The notes under the pieces are model-generated. The model made no database searches and had not been told where the DNA came from. It saw only the letters and a program-made list of their open reading frames with translations. Below are positions 56,499 to 64,000 of a stretch of 64,000 nt of DNA, piece by piece. This DNA is from Pseudomonas sp. 31-12 (GTDB lineage: Bacteria > Pseudomonadota > Gammaproteobacteria > Pseudomonadales > Pseudomonadaceae). The DNA lies in the NCBI RefSeq assembly GCF_003151075.1, contig NZ_CP029482.1:1984001-2048000 (forward strand), read 5' to 3'. A program made the translations under genes and the position numbers. The first letter of the stretch is position 1; each line of letters opens with the position of its first letter.

Positions 56499-56632
56499 GT
56501 GGCGAGGGAGCTTGCTCCCGCTCGGCTGCGTAGCCGTCGCAAAACCTGAGAACCGGTTCTGCCTGATACACCACGGTGGATGGCTTTGGGGCCGCTTCGC
56601 GACCCAGCGGGAGCAAGCTCCCTCACCACAAG
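56499..56632. repeat. REP pair of GAGGGAGCTTGCTCCC type
   Basis: Arms GAGGGAGCTTGCTCCCG and CGGGAGCAAGCTCCCTC, about 134 bp overall, with an inner GCTGCGTAGCCGTCGCAA segment. It differs in core sequence from the other REPs. Lies between glxR and hyi. Confidence 0.85.
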
Positions 56633-56661
56633 TACAAGGCCACAAAAGGCCTGCTTTAGTG

Positions 56662-57444
56662 TCAGATCGCGTTGTGGGTTTTCAACCACCCCAGGCCCGC
56701 TTCAGTGGTGGTCAGCGGCTTGTATTCACAGCCAACCCAACCCTGATAACCGATGCGGTCAAGGTGTTCGAACAGGAAGCGGTAGTTGATTTCACCGGTG
56801 CCCGGTTCGTTGCGCCCCGGGTTGTCGGCCAACTGGATATGGTTGATCTCGCCCAGGTGCGCAGCCATGGTGCGGGCCAGGTCGCCCTCCATGATTTGCA
56901 TGTGGTAGATGTCGTATTGCAGGAACAGATTGGCGCTGCCGACCTGTTCGCGAATCGACAGGGCCTGCGCCGTGTTGTTCAGATAGAAGCCCGGGATGTC
57001 GCGGGTGTTGATCGCTTCCATCACCAGTTTGATGCCCGCTGCTTGCAGCTTGTCGGCGGCGTATTTGAGGTTGGCGACGAAGGTTTTTTCCACGGTGGCA
57101 TCGTCGACGCCTTGTGGACGAATACCGGCCAGGCAGTTGACCTGGGTGTTGCCGAGCACTTGAGCATAAGCGATCGCCAGATCGACACCGGCACGGAACT
57201 CTTCGACACGGTCCGGCAGGCACGCGATACCGCGTTCGCCCTTGGCCCAGTCACCGGCCGGCAGATTGAACAGCACCTGGGTCAGGCCACTGGCGTCGAG
57301 CTTGGCCTTGATCTCGGCGGAGCTGAAGTCGTAGGGGAACAGGTATTCGACACCACTGAAGCCGGCCTTGGCGGCCGCTTCGAAACGGGCAAGAAAATCC
57401 TGCTCAGTGAACAGCATGGACAGGTTGGCTGCGAAACGCGGCAT
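56662..57444 (-). CDS. hyi: Hydroxypyruvate isomerase Hyi
   Basis: 260-residue TIM-barrel protein of the AP endonuclease 2-like superfamily: MPRFAANLSMLFTE start, FSGVEYLFPYDF, and C-terminal HIQLADNPGRNEPGTGEI with metal-binding residues. It interconverts hydroxypyruvate and tartronate semialdehyde. Start at 57444 fits the family. Confidence 0.94.
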   Translation of the reverse strand: MPRFAANLSMLFTEQDFLARFEAAAKAGFSGVEYLFPYDFSSAEIKAKLDASGLTQVLFNLPAGDWAKGERGIACLPDRVEEFRAGVDLAIAYAQVLGNTQVNCLAGIRPQGVDDATVEKTFVANLKYAADKLQAAGIKLVMEAINTRDIPGFYLNNTAQALSIREQVGSANLFLQYDIYHMQIMEGDLARTMAAHLGEINHIQLADNPGRNEPGTGEINYRFLFEHLDRIGYQGWVGCEYKPLTTTEAGLGWLKTHNAI

Positions 57445-57476
57445 GGTGGTCTCCCGAAAGTATGTGCAGATCCCCC

Positions 57477-57566
57477 GTGGGAGCCAGCCTGCTGGCGATA
57501 GCGGTGGGACAGTCAACATCAATGTTGAATGTGCCGGCCTCATCGCGAGCAGGCTCGCTCCCACAG
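57477..57566. repeat. Mixed-arm REP pair (CCAG/CGAG types)
   Basis: Left arm CCAGCCTGCTGG, right arm reverse CGAGCAGGCTCG, between hyi and gcl. The arms come from two REP subtypes. Confidence 0.85.
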
Positions 57567-57582
57567 GGAGAGCGTTCAGCTG

Positions 57583-59358
57583 TTAATCAAGCAACGAAAT
57601 CGCGGTCGGCGCGTCGTTGCCGACCAGCGCCAGGTCTTCGAATTCGTTGACGGCGTTGATCTCGGTGCCCATGGAAATGTTGGTCACACGCTCCAGAATA
57701 ATCTCGACGATCACCGGCACCTTAAACTCTTCGATCAGCTCCTGGGCCTTGCGCAGGGCAGGCTGGATCTGACCCGGTTCGAACACTCGCAGCGCCTTGC
57801 AGCCGAGGCCTTCGGCAACCGCGACGTGGTCGACACCGTAACCGTTGAGTTCCGGAGCGTTCAGGTTATCGAAGGACAGCTGCACGCAGTAGTCCATGTC
57901 GAAACCGCGCTGGGCCTGACGAATCAGCCCCAGGTACGAATTGTTGACCACGACGTGGATGTACGGCAGCTTGAACTGCGCGCCCACCGCCAACTCTTCG
58001 ATCATGAACTGGAAATCATAATCGCCCGACAGCGCCACGACCTTGCGGGTCGGATCGGCCTTGACCACGCCCAGTGCTGCCGGAATGGTCCAACCCAACG
58101 GACCGGCCTGACCGCAGTTGATCCAGTGACGCGGCTTGTAGACGTGCAGGAACTGCGCGCCGGCAATCTGCGACAGACCGATGGTGCTGACGTAGCAGGT
58201 GTCTTTGCCGAACACCTGGTTCATCTCTTCGTACACACGCTGCGGCTTGACCGGCACGTTGTCGAAGTGAGTCTTGCGCTGCAGGCTGGCTTTGCGCTGC
58301 TGGCAGTCTTGCAGCCAGGCGCTGCGGTTTTTCAGCTTGCCGGCGGCTTGCCATTCGCGAGCGACTTCGATGAACACGGTCAGCGCGGCAGCGGCGTCGG
58401 AAACGATGCCCAGGTCCGGGTTGAACACGCGGCCGATTTGCGTCGGCTCGATGTCGACGTGAATGAACTTGCGGCCTTCGGTGTACACGTCGATCGAACC
58501 GGTGTGACGGTTGGCCCAACGGTTGCCGACGCCCAATACCACGTCGGACTTCAGCAGGGTCGCGTTGCCGTAGCGGTGCGAGGTCTGCAAGCCCACCATG
58601 CCGACCATCAATGGGTGATCGTCCGGGATCGTGCCCCAGCCCATCAGGGTCGGGATCACCGGAATACCGGTCAGCTCGGCGAATTCAACCAGCAACTCGC
58701 TGGCGTCGGCATTGATGATGCCGCCACCGGCTACCAGCAATGGACGCTCGGCCTGGTCGAGCATGGCCAGGGCCTTCTCGATTTGCACGCGGTTGGCGGT
58801 TGGCTTGGCCAGCGGCAGTGGTTGGTAAGCATCGATGTCGAATTCGATTTCAGCCATCTGCACGTCGAACGGCAGGTCGATCAGCACCGGGCCCGGACGG
58901 CCGGAACGCATTTCGTAGAAGGCTTTCTGGAACGCATACGGCACCTGGCCCGGTTCCATGACGGTGGTTGCCCACTTGGTCACTGGCTTGACGATGGTGG
59001 TGATGTCAACGGCCTGGAAGTCTTCCTTGTGCATACGGGCGCGGGGTGCTTGCCCGGTGATGCACAGAATCGGGATCGAGTCGGCCGAGGCGCTGTAGAG
59101 CCCGGTGACCATGTCGGTGCCGGCCGGGCCGGAAGTGCCGATGCACACGCCGATGTTGCCGGCCTTGGTGCGGGTGTAACCCTCGGCCATGTGCGAGGCG
59201 CCTTCAACGTGGCGCGCGAGGACGTGATCGATGCCACCGACCTTCTGCAAGGCGGAGTACAGCGGGTTGATCGCGGCGCCCGGGATGCCAAAAGCGGTAT
59301 CAACCCCTTCACGGCGCATCACCAGAACGGCGGCTTCGATTGCTCTCATTTTGCTCAT
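57583..59358 (-). CDS. gcl: Glyoxylate carboligase Gcl
   Basis: 591-residue ThDP enzyme that condenses two glyoxylate molecules to tartronate semialdehyde plus CO2. [16 protein letters not shown] at the start; position 51 is Val (HVEGA), the known replacement of the ThDP-activating Glu; ThDP/Mg site [11 protein letters not shown], and the FAD-binding central domain. The ATG at 59358 has GAGG nine bases upstream. First gene of the operon. Confidence 0.97.
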   Translation of the reverse strand: MSKMRAIEAAVLVMRREGVDTAFGIPGAAINPLYSALQKVGGIDHVLARHVEGASHMAEGYTRTKAGNIGVCIGTSGPAGTDMVTGLYSASADSIPILCITGQAPRARMHKEDFQAVDITTIVKPVTKWATTVMEPGQVPYAFQKAFYEMRSGRPGPVLIDLPFDVQMAEIEFDIDAYQPLPLAKPTANRVQIEKALAMLDQAERPLLVAGGGIINADASELLVEFAELTGIPVIPTLMGWGTIPDDHPLMVGMVGLQTSHRYGNATLLKSDVVLGVGNRWANRHTGSIDVYTEGRKFIHVDIEPTQIGRVFNPDLGIVSDAAAALTVFIEVAREWQAAGKLKNRSAWLQDCQQRKASLQRKTHFDNVPVKPQRVYEEMNQVFGKDTCYVSTIGLSQIAGAQFLHVYKPRHWINCGQAGPLGWTIPAALGVVKADPTRKVVALSGDYDFQFMIEELAVGAQFKLPYIHVVVNNSYLGLIRQAQRGFDMDYCVQLSFDNLNAPELNGYGVDHVAVAEGLGCKALRVFEPGQIQPALRKAQELIEEFKVPVIVEIILERVTNISMGTEINAVNEFEDLALVGNDAPTAISLLD

Positions 59359-59384
59359 GGTTTTGTGCCTCTTACGTTTTGTAA

Positions 59385-59394
59385 TTGTATACAA
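59385..59394. promoter_or_regulatory. TTGTATACAA palindrome near gcl
   Basis: Perfect 10-bp palindrome 27 bp upstream of the gcl start. An identical copy lies at 59523-59532. Such palindromes are typical of GntR-family operators; the likely regulator is not encoded in the window. Confidence 0.6.
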
Positions 59395-59522
59395 GTGGCT
59401 TTGCGCAGAGTGTATTCACGGCGGACGGCGCAGGTCAATCCATTTTCTCAAGCGGCCGTTTCATTCGTCGGAAGCCCGTTCTGCTGTGGCTTTTCGTCGC
59501 ATGTAGCGCTTTTCGAGAATTA

Positions 59523-59532
59523 TTGTATACAA
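59523..59532. promoter_or_regulatory. TTGTATACAA palindrome near the GlcG-like gene
   Basis: Second copy of the same palindrome, 138 bp centre to centre from the first and 94 bp upstream of the GlcG-like start. The divergent intergenic region otherwise shows no clear promoter. Confidence 0.6.
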
Positions 59533-59625
59533 AAAAATAACTCATTGTGTTCTATTTGTTGCATCGGACTGCGGCACAACCGCGCAGGCCACTGGCTTTC
59601 CCTATAACAAAATGAGGACGGCACC

Positions 59626-60066
59626 ATGAGCGCTTTAACCTTGAAAGTTGCAGTCAACCTGATCAATCAGGCCATCACCGCCGGGCGTGCAATCTCCGCG
59701 GCTCCACTGACCATCGCGGTACTGGATGCCGGCGGGCACGTGATTAGCCTGCAACGCGAAGACGGCGCGAGCCTGCTGCGCCCGCAGGTCGCCATCGGCA
59801 AAGCCTGGGGCGCCATCGCCCTCGGCAAAGGCTCACGCCTGCTGGCGCTGGACGCCCAGCAACGCCCGGCCTTCTTCGCCGCGCTGAACAGCCTGGGGCA
59901 GGGCAGCGTCGTGCCGGCACCGGGCGGTGTGTTGATTCGGGATCAGGACGGGAACGTGCTGGGGGCGGTGGGGATCAGCGGGGATCTGTCGGATGTTGAT
60001 GAGCAGTGTGCGATCAGTGCGATCGAGGCGGTGGGGTTGAGGGCGGATGCTGGGGTGGTGGCTTGA
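59626..60066 (+). CDS. GlcG/HbpS family protein (DUF336)
   Basis: 146-residue protein of the GlcG/HbpS fold: AVLDAGGHVISLQREDGA, IGKAWGAIALGKGSR and GGVLIRDQDGNVLGAVGISG. Related proteins occur with glycolate/glyoxylate genes; the biochemical role is not settled. GAGGACGGCACC precedes the ATG. Divergent from gcl and likely co-regulated through the shared palindromes. Confidence 0.88.
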   Translation: MSALTLKVAVNLINQAITAGRAISAAPLTIAVLDAGGHVISLQREDGASLLRPQVAIGKAWGAIALGKGSRLLALDAQQRPAFFAALNSLGQGSVVPAPGGVLIRDQDGNVLGAVGISGDLSDVDEQCAISAIEAVGLRADAGVVA

Positions 60067-60090
60067 TTTTGTATTGATTGATCTATCGCC

Positions 60091-60183
60091 ATCGCCAGCA
60101 GGCTGGCTCCCACAGGGGATGTTTGTCGCGCACGAATTTTGTGTTCACAGAGATCCAGTGTGGGAGCTAGCCTGCTAGCGATG
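60091..60183. repeat. Mixed-arm REP pair (CCAG/CTAG types), left flank of RAYT
   Basis: Left arm CCAGCAGGCTGG, right arm CTAGCCTGCTAG, 96 bp before the transposase gene. Confidence 0.87.
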
Positions 60184-60279
60184 ACGGACTACCAGACACA
60201 CTCAGCTAAATGTCTGCCCCGCCCTTGGGTGATATCAGGTCTAGCCTTCCAGATGAATTAATCATGCAGGGGCAATGGA

Positions 60280-60738
60280 ATGCCTGATCTACCCGCTTCA
60301 AATCGCTTGCGCATCGGCCGCTATACCGAATCCAATCGGATTTACCTGCTGACTACCAATACACACGACCGAAAGCCAATATTCAAAGACTTCACCTTGG
60401 GTAGAGTGGTAGTTAATCAATTTCGCTGCGCTCAGGATCAAGGCATCGCGAATTCACTGGCCTGGGTTGTCATGCCCGATCATTTCCATTGGCTGGTCGA
60501 GTTACAGCAGGGATCGTTGGGTAATCTGATGCAAAAGACCAAATCACTGAGCACCAAAGCGGTGAATCAGTTCACTGGCCGCAAGGACAATCTCTGGCAG
60601 AAAGGCTTTCATGACCGTGCATTGCGGCGGGAAGAGGATTTGGTGAAATTGGCCCGGTATGTCGTGGCAAATCCGTTGCGGGCTGGGCTGGTGGAAAAGC
60701 TTGGCGACTATCCGTTGTGGGATGCTGTTTGGGTTTGA
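60280..60738 (+). CDS. REP-associated tyrosine transposase (RAYT, Y1/HUH family)
   Basis: 152-residue Y1-type transposase: HUH motif in VVMPDHFHWLVEL, catalytic Tyr in LARYVVANPLRAGLVEK, and the N-terminal RIYLLTTNTHDR strand. RAYTs act on REP sequences, usually as single-copy genes flanked by them. Here REP pairs lie on both sides (60091-60183 and 60759-60834). Reading frame is intact. Confidence 0.93.
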   Translation: MPDLPASNRLRIGRYTESNRIYLLTTNTHDRKPIFKDFTLGRVVVNQFRCAQDQGIANSLAWVVMPDHFHWLVELQQGSLGNLMQKTKSLSTKAVNQFTGRKDNLWQKGFHDRALRREEDLVKLARYVVANPLRAGLVEKLGDYPLWDAVWV

Positions 60739-60758
60739 TCTGAAATCGAGTTGCCTTC

Positions 60759-60834
60759 ATCGCTAGCACGCTAGCTCCCACAGGGGATTGGTGAACGCCA
60801 CAGATCCAATGTGGGAGCTAGCCTGCTAGCGATA
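60759..60834. repeat. REP pair (CTAG type), right flank of RAYT
   Basis: Left arm CTAGCACGCTAG (one mismatch from CTAGCAGGCTAG), right arm CTAGCCTGCTAG, directly after the RAYT gene. Confidence 0.88.
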
Positions 60835-60850
60835 AATGCACCGCGGTCTA

Positions 60851-61456
60851 TCAATCCGGCTCACACCCTTTAAGCACCAACCGGATAATCGTCTGCGCCG
60901 CCGCTTCATAGTCCTCTTCATCCAGCTTGGCCTTGCCAGTGATGGCCGTGATCTGCCAGTCAAAGTCGGCGTAGGTCTGGGTCGCGGCCCAGATGCTGAA
61001 CATCAGGTGGTTGGGATCGATCGGGGCGATTTGCCCGCGGTCGATCCAGGTCTGGATGCAGTCGATGTTGTGCTTGGCCTGGCCGTTAAGCTGTTCGACC
61101 AGGTCGGCGCTCAGGTGCGGGGCGCCGTGCATGATTTCGCTGGCGAACACTTTGGAGGCGAAGGGCAGGTCGCGGGAGATGCGGATTTTCGAGCGGATGT
61201 AGCCGCTCAGCACTTCGCTGGGCACACCGTCGGCGTTGAACGGCGTCGAGGCCTGCAGAATCGGCTCGATGATGCTTTCCAGGACCTCGCGGTAGAGGTT
61301 TTCCTTGGATTTGAAGTAGTAATAGACGTTGGGCTTGGGCAATCCCGCCTTGGCTGCGATATCACTGGTTTTGGTCGCAGCGAAGCCCTTGTCGGCAAAT
61401 TCTTCACTGGCGGCACGCAGGATCAGTTCTTTGTTGCGCTCGCGGATAGTGCTCAT
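60851..61456 (-). CDS. TetR-family regulator, RutR-like
   Basis: 201-residue TetR protein: N-terminal HTH with KTSDIAAKAGLPKPNVYYYF and C-terminal RutR-type ligand domain (ISRDLPFASKVFASEIMHGAP, IDPNHLMFSIWAATQTYADF). E. coli RutR senses uracil/thymine. Ligand here unknown; purine/pyrimidine breakdown would fit nearby glyoxylate and urea genes. Start ATG 61456 is preferred over an in-frame extension. Confidence 0.87.
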   Translation of the reverse strand: MSTIRERNKELILRAASEEFADKGFAATKTSDIAAKAGLPKPNVYYYFKSKENLYREVLESIIEPILQASTPFNADGVPSEVLSGYIRSKIRISRDLPFASKVFASEIMHGAPHLSADLVEQLNGQAKHNIDCIQTWIDRGQIAPIDPNHLMFSIWAATQTYADFDWQITAITGKAKLDEEDYEAAAQTIIRLVLKGCEPD

Positions 61457-61590
61457 AAACCAGGGGGTTCCTTGCCTGTTCTGGCGGTTGCGCATGGTAG
61501 CACCGGCCTCGCGCAGCGCTCAAGAATGCCCCGTGTGGCGCTCGGTCGCGCTATGCTGCGCAGCATTCATTCCAGAAGGACACCTGATTC

Positions 61591-62505
61591 ATGGCAGGAA
61601 GCAGTTTGCTGTTGCTGATCGACGACATCGCCGCCGTTCTCGACGATGTGGCGTTGATGACCAAAATGGCCGCCAAGAAGACCGCTGGCGTACTCGGCGA
61701 TGATCTGGCGCTCAATGCCCAACAGGTTTCCGGCGTACGTGCCGAGCGGGAAATCCCGGTCGTATGGGCGGTGGCCAAGGGCTCGTTTCTCAACAAACTG
61801 ATCCTGGTGCCGTCAGCCCTGGCCATCAGCGCATTCATTCCGTGGCTGGTCACGCCGTTGTTGATGATCGGCGGCGCGTACCTGTGCTTCGAAGGTTTCG
61901 AGAAGCTCGCCCACAAATTCCTGCACAGCAAGGCTGAAGACCAGGCCGAGCATGCGGAGTTGGTCGAAGCGGTGGCCGATCCGGCTGTTGATCTGGTGGC
62001 GTTCGAGAAAGACAAGATCAAGGGCGCCATCCGCACTGACTTCATTCTGTCGGCAGAAATCATCGCCATCACCCTCGGCACCGTGGCGGATGCGTCGTTG
62101 ACCCAACAGGTCATCGTGCTGTCTGGCATCGCTATTGTCATGACCATCGGTGTTTATGGCCTGGTGGCGGGCATCGTCAAGCTTGATGACCTGGGCCTGT
62201 GGCTGACCCAAAAGCCTGGGCAGATGGCCAAAAGCATCGGCGGCGGGATTCTGCGCGCAGCGCCGTACATGATGAAAAGCCTGTCCGTGATCGGCACGGC
62301 GGCAATGTTCCTGGTGGGCGGCGGGATTCTGACCCATGGCGTGCCGGTGGTTCATCACTGGATTGAGAGCGTCAGTGCAGGGGCGGGCGGTGCCGGGTTT
62401 ATCGTGCCGACGTTGTTGAATGCCGTGGCGGGGATTGTGGCGGGTGCCGTTGTGTTGGCTGGTGTGATGGTCGTCAGCAAACTCTACAAGGCGCTGAAAG
62501 GCTGA
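61591..62505 (+). CDS. DUF808 inner membrane protein (YedI family)
   Basis: 304-residue membrane protein: [20 protein letters not shown] start, [12 protein letters not shown], several hydrophobic helices and a C-terminal [15 protein letters not shown]. Family function unknown. AGAAGGA lies upstream of the ATG. Followed by a REP pair and bidirectional terminator. Confidence 0.88.
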   Translation: MAGSSLLLLIDDIAAVLDDVALMTKMAAKKTAGVLGDDLALNAQQVSGVRAEREIPVVWAVAKGSFLNKLILVPSALAISAFIPWLVTPLLMIGGAYLCFEGFEKLAHKFLHSKAEDQAEHAELVEAVADPAVDLVAFEKDKIKGAIRTDFILSAEIIAITLGTVADASLTQQVIVLSGIAIVMTIGVYGLVAGIVKLDDLGLWLTQKPGQMAKSIGGGILRAAPYMMKSLSVIGTAAMFLVGGGILTHGVPVVHHWIESVSAGAGGAGFIVPTLLNAVAGIVAGAVVLAGVMVVSKLYKALKG

Positions 62506-62524
62506 AGGCGGACACTGTCCAAAT

Positions 62525-62612
62525 GTGGGAGCGAGCCTGCTCGCGATAGCGGAGTGTCAGTCAGCATAGATGTTGACTGTGCTGGCCCCATCGCGAGCAG
62601 GCTCGCTCCCAC
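62525..62612. repeat. REP pair (CGAGCCTGCTCG type)
   Basis: Well-conserved inverted arms between the DUF808 gene and its terminator. Confidence 0.9.
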
Positions 62613-62644
62613 ATTGGTTTTGTAGTGTTTGAAAAATACCCATT

Positions 62645-62682
62645 AAAAAGGCCATTCGATCCGCATCGAATGGCCTTTTTTG
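62645..62682. terminator. Bidirectional terminator
   Basis: AAAAAGGCCATTCGAT-CCGC-ATCGAATGGCCTTTTTT, a perfect 16-bp stem with A and T tracts, between the convergent DUF808 and mlaA genes. Confidence 0.93.
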
Positions 62683-62694
62683 TTGCCGCCGGAT

Positions 62695-63483
62695 TTACTC
62701 GGCAATCTGCAACTTGCGTGACTCGGTGTACACGTAACGCACTTTCTCGTACTCGAACGGCGAGTTCAGCTGGCCGTAGCGGAAGCTGTTCTGGTAGCGC
62801 TTGTCGACGCCGCGCAGGGCCCAGACTTCAGGATGGTTAGAGCTGACTTCCGAGACGTTCAGGAAGTTGATCGCCGATTCGGCGCTGAAGTCCACCAGCA
62901 GGCCGCCGGTGTCGCGGATGTTCGAAGGGCCGAGGATCGGTAACACGAAGTAGGCGCCGCCCGGTACACCGTAGAAGCCCAGGGTCTGACCGAAGTCTTC
63001 GGCCTGGCGCGGCAGGCCCATGGAGGTGGCCGGGTCCCACAGGCCGGCAATGCCGATGGTGGTGTTGAGCAGCAGGCGCGCGGTGGTTTCCATCGAACGC
63101 TTGCCTTTGAACTGCAGCAGGCTGTTCATCAGGTTCGGCACATCGCCGATGTTATTGAAGAAGTTGCTCACGCCGGTGCGCAGGAAACTTGGGGTGATGT
63201 AGCGATAACCGTCGACCACCGGCAGAAACACCCATTGGTCGAAGCGGTAGTTGAAGTGATAAACCCGGCGGTTCCACTCTTCCAGCGGGTCGTAGACGTT
63301 CAGCGCGTTGAGCGTGGAACGTTCGAACTCGCGCTGATCCAGCCCCGGGTTGAACTTGAGTTTGCTCAGCGGTTCCTTGAAACCGTCACTGTCGACCACG
63401 ACAGGGGCGTTGGCTTTGCTGTTGTCTGCATTGGCGACGCCTGCACAGAGTAACGCAGCGATAAGCAGGAGGTATTTAGCCAC
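62695..63483 (-). CDS. mlaA: MlaA (VacJ) family outer membrane lipid asymmetry protein
   Basis: 262-residue MlaA protein: DPLEEWNRRVYHFNYRFD, SNFFNNIGDVPNLMNSLLQ, GLPRQAEDFGQTLGFYGVPGG in pieces. MlaA removes surface phospholipids from the outer leaflet of the outer membrane. The signal peptide (cleavage probably after VANA) has no lipobox before its only Cys (ALLC), unlike E. coli MlaA. It overlaps the upstream hydrolase gene by eight bases. Confidence 0.92.
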   Translation of the reverse strand: MAKYLLLIAALLCAGVANADNSKANAPVVVDSDGFKEPLSKLKFNPGLDQREFERSTLNALNVYDPLEEWNRRVYHFNYRFDQWVFLPVVDGYRYITPSFLRTGVSNFFNNIGDVPNLMNSLLQFKGKRSMETTARLLLNTTIGIAGLWDPATSMGLPRQAEDFGQTLGFYGVPGGAYFVLPILGPSNIRDTGGLLVDFSAESAINFLNVSEVSSNHPEVWALRGVDKRYQNSFRYGQLNSPFEYEKVRYVYTESRKLQIAE

Positions 63484-64000
63484 GGAAGAACTCCAGCATA
63501 GCGTCGCTGTTGACGCGGTAATTTAGGTTGCCGCAATGGCCGCCCAGTGGATAAACGGTCAGACGGTCGCCGAAGGTCTTGCGCAGGAAACCGAGGTCGC
63601 CTGGGCCGAGGATCACGTCGTCGGCGTTGTGCATGACCGCGATTTTCGGGCTGTCGTGCAGGTAATCCTTGAGGGCATACAGGCTGACCTGATCGATCAG
63701 TTGCAGCAGGCTGCCGCCGTCGGTGCGGGCGCGCCACATCGGGATAACCTGCTCGGTGATGTAGCAGTCGAAGTCGCATTGCAGCGCACGCTTGAGGAAC
63801 GGCGTGAGGCTGGTGCCTTCGGTGATCGGGTATTTCGGCGGGGTGATCAAGCCGCGACGGTTGATCAGGTCCGAGGTGAAGGCAATGTCGGCCGCCGAAA
63901 AGCGGAACGAAGTGCCGATCAGCATGGCCATCTGTTCGTTGGTCAGGTGCTGCTTGGACTGCTGGAAGTCGTAGAGCAGGGCATCGTTGAGGTCGATGTA
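63476..64000 (-). CDS. Alpha/beta hydrolase, C-terminal part (truncated by window edge)
   Basis: The frame is open to the window edge, so the start lies beyond base 64000. The visible 175 residues include the catalytic Asp region (HNADDVILGPGDLGFL) and catalytic His in GGHCGNLNYR, a fold typical of alpha/beta hydrolases. It overlaps mlaA by eight bases, and the two are adjacent in many pseudomonads. Substrate unknown. Confidence 0.75.
   Translation of the reverse strand, partial: YIDLNDALLYDFQQSKQHLTNEQMAMLIGTSFRFSAADIAFTSDLINRRGLITPPKYPITEGTSLTPFLKRALQCDFDCYITEQVIPMWRARTDGGSLLQLIDQVSLYALKDYLHDSPKIAVMHNADDVILGPGDLGFLRKTFGDRLTVYPLGGHCGNLNYRVNSDAMLEFFRG

Noticed and set aside
57529..59607. 692-codon open frame on the plus strand opposite gcl
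   Set aside because: Mirror frame of a well-recognised enzyme; composition is Val/Gly/Asp/His-rich with no motifs.

Overview
The window is about 64 kb of chromosome from a fluorescent pseudomonad (P. fluorescens/P. putida lineage). The basis is the characteristic order of flagellar and chemotaxis genes, the FleQ-FleSR regulators, the system I ccm cytochrome c maturation operon directly downstream, and many copies of the short palindromic REP pairs typical of fluorescent Pseudomonas. Coding density is high. No gene-free stretch exceeds 300 bases. I see no rRNA or tRNA gene, no CRISPR array, no prophage and no classical insertion sequence.

Region 1 (1-16.5 kb) holds the flagellar core, early part: 3' end of fliD, fliS, a FliT-type chaperone, fleQ, fleS, fleR, fliEFGHIJ, a three-gene signalling module (hsbA-hsbR-hptB) and fliK. 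Region 2 (16.7-36.7 kb) holds fliLMNOPQR-flhB, flhA-flhF-fleN-fliA, cheY-cheZ-cheA-cheB, motC-motD, the polar array positioning pair parC-parP, cheW and a DUF2802 gene. Promoter-like sites fit the known Pseudomonas hierarchy. There are sigma-54 -24/-12 elements before fleS, fliE, fliL and flhA, and a sigma-28 (FliA) promoter before fliS. FleQ-box-like sequences lie about 28 nt downstream of the sigma-54 elements of fliE and flhA.

Region 3 (36.9-38.8 kb, minus strand) is a two-gene unit: a stand-alone FlhB C-terminal domain protein and a second FliK-like protein. Region 4 (39-46.4 kb) is the complete ccmABCDEFGHI operon, including the small ccmD, followed by a proline-rich putative lipoprotein. 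Region 5 (46.5-52.6 kb) is mixed accessory metabolism: an SDR oxidoreductase, an MFS exporter, an exported protein of unknown function, a sulfate-binding protein, a voltage-gated K+ channel with a zinc ribbon, and a urea transporter.

Region 6 (52.7-59.4 kb, minus strand) is the glyoxylate-to-pyruvate operon gcl-hyi-glxR-ttuD-pyk. It condenses glyoxylate, reduces the product to glycerate, phosphorylates it and ends at pyruvate. REP pairs sit at three of its internal junctions. A GlcG/HbpS-like gene is divergent from gcl, and the shared intergenic region has two identical 10-bp palindromes. Region 7 (60-64 kb) has a REP-associated tyrosine transposase (RAYT) flanked by REP pairs, a RutR-type TetR regulator, a DUF808 membrane protein, an MlaA-family protein and a truncated alpha/beta hydrolase at the right edge.

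The observations most worth following are: a family of CheY-binding-like short motifs shared by FliM, FliN, CheZ and four repeats in the CheA linker; the FlhB-C/second FliK pair; the RAYT with its REPs, including mixed-arm pairs; and a possible 35-aa ORF between flhF and fleN.
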